Shown: one piece after another, positions 61,546 through 64,000 of the stretch
Layout: the number at the start of each line of letters is the position of its first letter
Position numbering within the stretch: the first letter of the stretch is position 1
Assembly: GCA_963809825.1 (NCBI GenBank)
Contig: CAWELJ010000002.1
Location: forward strand, 620,001 to 684,000
Source of the DNA: Bog-473 sp963809825
Lineage (GTDB): Bacteria > Actinomycetota > Acidimicrobiia > Acidimicrobiales > RAAP-2
DNA length: 64,000 nucleotides
Reading direction: 5' to 3'
Made by a program: the position numbers and the translations under genes
The notes under the pieces: model-generated
The model's input: only the letters and a program-made list of their open reading frames with translations
What the model was told of the DNA's origin: nothing
Databases searched by the model: none

Positions 61546-64000
61546 TCAGGCGCAGCTCAGCCCGCCGGCGCCGCTGCCGGCGCTCCCGAAGCCGCCACCG
61601 CTGCCGCAGCCACCACCACTGCTACCGCCGCTGCCGCAGCTACCACCACCACTGCCGCCGCCGCCGCACGGAGGCCTGGTGCCACCGCCACAGCCACCAC
61701 CGGCACCACCGCTGCCGCCTCCGGGCAGGCCGCCGCCACCACCTCCACCGCCACCACCGCCGCAGCCGATCTTCTCAGAGTTCGACGAACCCGACGACTG
61801 GTAGTACGAGTTGCCACCGTAGGAGACGGTCACCATTCCCGTGCCGTAAACCTGGTTGACCAGGACGGTGCACGAGGCAACGCCCAACGAGTTGGTCACG
61901 GCGGTGCAGCTCTGGGCGGACCACCCGGTCCCGATCGTCTCGACCACGGTCTGCCCCGCAATTGGGGTCCCTCCGGTGGTGGTCAGCAGGGAGCTCAGGG
62001 TCAGCGTCTGACCGGACTGCGTGCTGGTCTGACCGGTGTAGGTGACGGTCGTCGGCGCCTTGGTGACCACGAAGCAGTTGTGCCCGCTGCTGGGCAGCAG
62101 AGTGGTGGAGCTCGTGCCTCCGCCGAAGGTCCCCGAGACGGTGTAGGTGCCCGAGGGTTCGGTCGGCGTGACGCTGCACGACGCCATGCCCTGGGCATTC
62201 GTGAGCCCCGTAGTACACGACTCCTTGCCGTTCAAGGTGAGGGTCAACGTCTGCCCGCTGATCGGGGCGCCGGTGACCGAGTTGGTCAGGGTGCCCGAGA
62301 GCGTCGTGGGCTGGCCGTAGGTGCCGGACGTGGCGGTCACCGACAAGGTAGTCGGTGAGCTGATCGTGACGCTGCCGGTCGCGCTGGCCGGGATGTACCA
62401 GGCGTCGCCCGCGAACTTGGCCGTCACTGGCGCCGGGCTCGTCGGCTGGTTCACCTTGAGGATCTGACACGAAGCCGCGCCGGACGGATCGGTGACGCCG
62501 CTGCAGCTCTGGGCCGAGGTGCCCGATCCGAGGGTGAAAATCACCGTCCGATTCGCGATGGGCGTTCCCACCGCGGAGTCGTCGGCGTTCAGCCCACCCT
62601 CGGTCGTCAGCACGCCCGAGAGGGTGGCCGAGGAGCCGTTGGTCGCGATGGTGGCGCCGGTGTACGAGAGAGACGCCTCCTCATGGGTCACGACGAAGGT
62701 GCCCGACCCGGCGCTCGCATCGAGGTGGGGCAAGACCTTCGTGTCCCCGGCGAACGCCGCGGTGAGCGAGTACGACCCGGCCTTCTCGTTCGGTGTGATC
62801 TGGCACGACGCCACACCGCTGGCGTCCGTCATGACTGGCTCCACCAGGCACGATTGTGTCCCGTTCGTCCCAAGCAGCGTGATCGTCACCGGTTCGTTGG
62901 CTGCGGGCAGGCCCGTGTAGTTGTCGATCAGGGTCGCCTGCACCGTGGTGGCGTCGTTGTAGTCACCCGTGGCGTTGGTCACGGACAAGGTGGTCCCCGT
63001 CGGCACGTACGCGGTGCCATCTGCGGTGGACCCCGCGTAGTAGGAGGCGTTGGGGGCGGTGTCGCCGGCGAAGCTCACCGAGATGGGCACCGGCCCGACC
63101 GCCTGGTTCACGTTGGGGATGGTGCAGCCCGCCGTGCCCGTGGAGTCCGTGCTGACGCTGGTGGTGCACGTCTGTGTCGTCGGTACGCTGCCGAGCGTGA
63201 AGGTGAGCGAGCGCCCGGCAACGGGCACGGTACCCGAGTCGGTGGTGAGCGTGGCCGAAACCGGGAGGTTCTGCCCGTTCATGACGGAGTACGGTGCCCC
63301 GTTCAGGGCGAGGCCGGTCTCCTCCAGCCCTTCGGTGAAGGGCGCCGAGCTGGGTTGGGCGGGTGCCAGCTGGAGCGCCAGGTTCGGGTCGCCCCCGAAG
63401 GTCCCAGTGAGCGTGTAGGGACCCTGGGGCTCCATCGGTGTGATCTGGCAGGACGCGTTCCCGTTGGCGTCGGTCGGCACAGTGGGGGTGCACGTCTCAG
63501 TCCCGTTCAAGGTGAAAGTCAGCCCCAGTTCGCCGGCGATGGGCTTGCCGGTGAAGCCGTCGGTCAGCGTGCCGGTCACCTGGCCCGGGTCGGAGTATTC
63601 GCCGCTTGCCGGCATGACCGTGAGAACGGTCGGTTCGATGACGGTGATCGGGGTGCTCGTACTGCTACCCGAGTAGTAGTCGGCAGGGGGGTTGAAGCTG
63701 GTGACGACCGACACGGCCGTGGTCGGCTGGTTGACGGTGATGGGGTTCGTATTGCAGTTCACGACGCCGTTGACGTCGGTCGTGCCGCTGCAAGTCTGCG
63801 AGCCGATCGTGAAGGTTACGGGCGCGCCGACGACAGGCACGGGGGTGCCCGAGGTCGGGTTGGTCGTCAGGGTTGCGGACGGAATGATCGTCTGGCCGTT
63901 GACCACCGTTCCTGTCGGCCCGGTGTAGGTCAGCGTGGTCGGCTCGAGGCCCACCGTTATCGGGACTTGCAACGTGGACGTGGCCTGGGGGATCGCCGTC
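61546..64000 (-). CDS. Large surface protein of Cys-paired Ig-like domains with Gly/Cys-rich tail (C-terminal part)
   Basis: The frame is open from the right edge to a stop at 61546, giving at least 818 residues; the start is outside the window. It contains about seven Ig-like domains of roughly 95-105 residues. Each has one Cys pair in a repeated pattern (for example QTCTTSVSTDSTGTAGC, QSCLVEPVMTDASGVASC), so each probably has a disulfide. Domains alternate between two types (TLSVT...TYGQPTTLSG and TYTG...NGQ). The last ~75 residues are almost only Gly, Ser and Cys (six Cys). No membrane anchor or sortase motif is present at the end. Likely an exported adhesin or surface-layer protein. Confidence 0.82.
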   Translation of the reverse strand, partial: TAIPQATSTLQVPITVGLEPTTLTYTGPTGTVVNGQTIIPSATLTTNPTSGTPVPVVGAPVTFTIGSQTCSGTTDVNGVVNCNTNPITVNQPTTAVSVVTSFNPPADYYSGSSTSTPITVIEPTVLTVMPASGEYSDPGQVTGTLTDGFTGKPIAGELGLTFTLNGTETCTPTVPTDANGNASCQITPMEPQGPYTLTGTFGGDPNLALQLAPAQPSSAPFTEGLEETGLALNGAPYSVMNGQNLPVSATLTTDSGTVPVAGRSLTFTLGSVPTTQTCTTSVSTDSTGTAGCTIPNVNQAVGPVPISVSFAGDTAPNASYYAGSTADGTAYVPTGTTLSVTNATGDYNDATTVQATLIDNYTGLPAANEPVTITLLGTNGTQSCLVEPVMTDASGVASCQITPNEKAGSYSLTAAFAGDTKVLPHLDASAGSGTFVVTHEEASLSYTGATIATNGSSATLSGVLTTEGGLNADDSAVGTPIANRTVIFTLGSGTSAQSCSGVTDPSGAASCQILKVNQPTSPAPVTAKFAGDAWYIPASATGSVTISSPTTLSVTATSGTYGQPTTLSGTLTNSVTGAPISGQTLTLTLNGKESCTTGLTNAQGMASCSVTPTEPSGTYTVSGTFGGGTSSTTLLPSSGHNCFVVTKAPTTVTYTGQTSTQSGQTLTLSSLLTTTGGTPIAGQTVVETIGTGWSAQSCTAVTNSLGVASCTVLVNQVYGTGMVTVSYGGNSYYQSSGSSNSEKIGCGGGGGGGGGGGLPGGGSGGAGGGCGGGTRPPCGGGGSGGGSCGSGGSSGGGCGSGGGFGSAGSGAGGLSCA

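Overview
The window looks like a chromosome segment from a high-GC actinobacterium. Gene order from lysA through hom, thrC, rho, rpmE, prfA, prmC, a sua5-like gene and wecA to the complete ATP synthase operon and murA matches the order I know from Mycobacterium tuberculosis (lysA-thrA-thrC-thrB-rho-rpmE-prfA-hemK-sua5-rfe-atp...murA). Overall style (many GTG starts, ATGA/GTGA overlaps, a long low-complexity insert in Rho, a Cys-to-Asp MurA) also fits Actinobacteria; a deep lineage such as Acidimicrobiia is my guess and is not proven.

Layout. 1-2.0 kb: the start of an unknown gene, then GDP-L-fucose synthase and a family 11 fucosyltransferase (minus strand). 2.2-4.9 kb: a secreted DUF11/Ig-like protein with a perfect 543-bp internal repeat. 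5-12 kb: accessory enzymes (fructosamine kinase-like, two alpha/beta hydrolases, amidohydrolase) and a membrane GGDEF-EAL protein. 11.7-14.2 kb: a TetR regulator divergent from a DrrAB-type exporter, with a palindromic operator; the permease gene is frameshifted.

14.2-25.4 kb is the main accessory region. An intact tRNA-Arg(CCG) at 25316-25387 is followed on its 3' side by two tandem gene blocks, each ending in a displaced tRNA-Arg 3' fragment (about 19997 and 14189). The block next to the tRNA carries a tightly overlapping five-gene operon: a peptidoglycan-binding-domain protein with twelve perfect AAEPL repeats, a PaaK-like adenylate-forming ligase, a nucleoside 2-deoxyribosyltransferase-like protein, a HemN-like radical SAM enzyme and a TehB-like methyltransferase with an extra C-terminal domain. 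I do not recognise this combination and consider it the best candidate for an undescribed pathway. The second block carries a glycan operon (GT4, alpha/alpha-barrel protein, GH130, 42-aa basic protein, GT4) and gene remnants. No integrase is visible.

25.5-53.1 kb is housekeeping: lysine/threonine synthesis (no thrB here), transcription termination and translation release factors, ribose-5-phosphate isomerase, serine hydroxymethyltransferase, WecA-type transferase, ATP synthase (with an AtpH whose N-terminal domain is duplicated), GlpX and MurA. It is interrupted by a minus-strand block of a TauD-type dioxygenase, a D-aminoacylase-like enzyme and a thiolase-like protein at 34.5-38.9 kb. rho carries a one-base frameshift in this sequence. 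52.2-61 kb: MeaB, enoyl-CoA hydratase, trehalose synthase with a divergent maltokinase-like partner, a polar amino acid ABC transporter, GalT and a small membrane protein. 61.5-64 kb: the C-terminal part of a large surface protein of Cys-paired Ig-like domains ending in a Gly/Cys-rich tail, running off the window.
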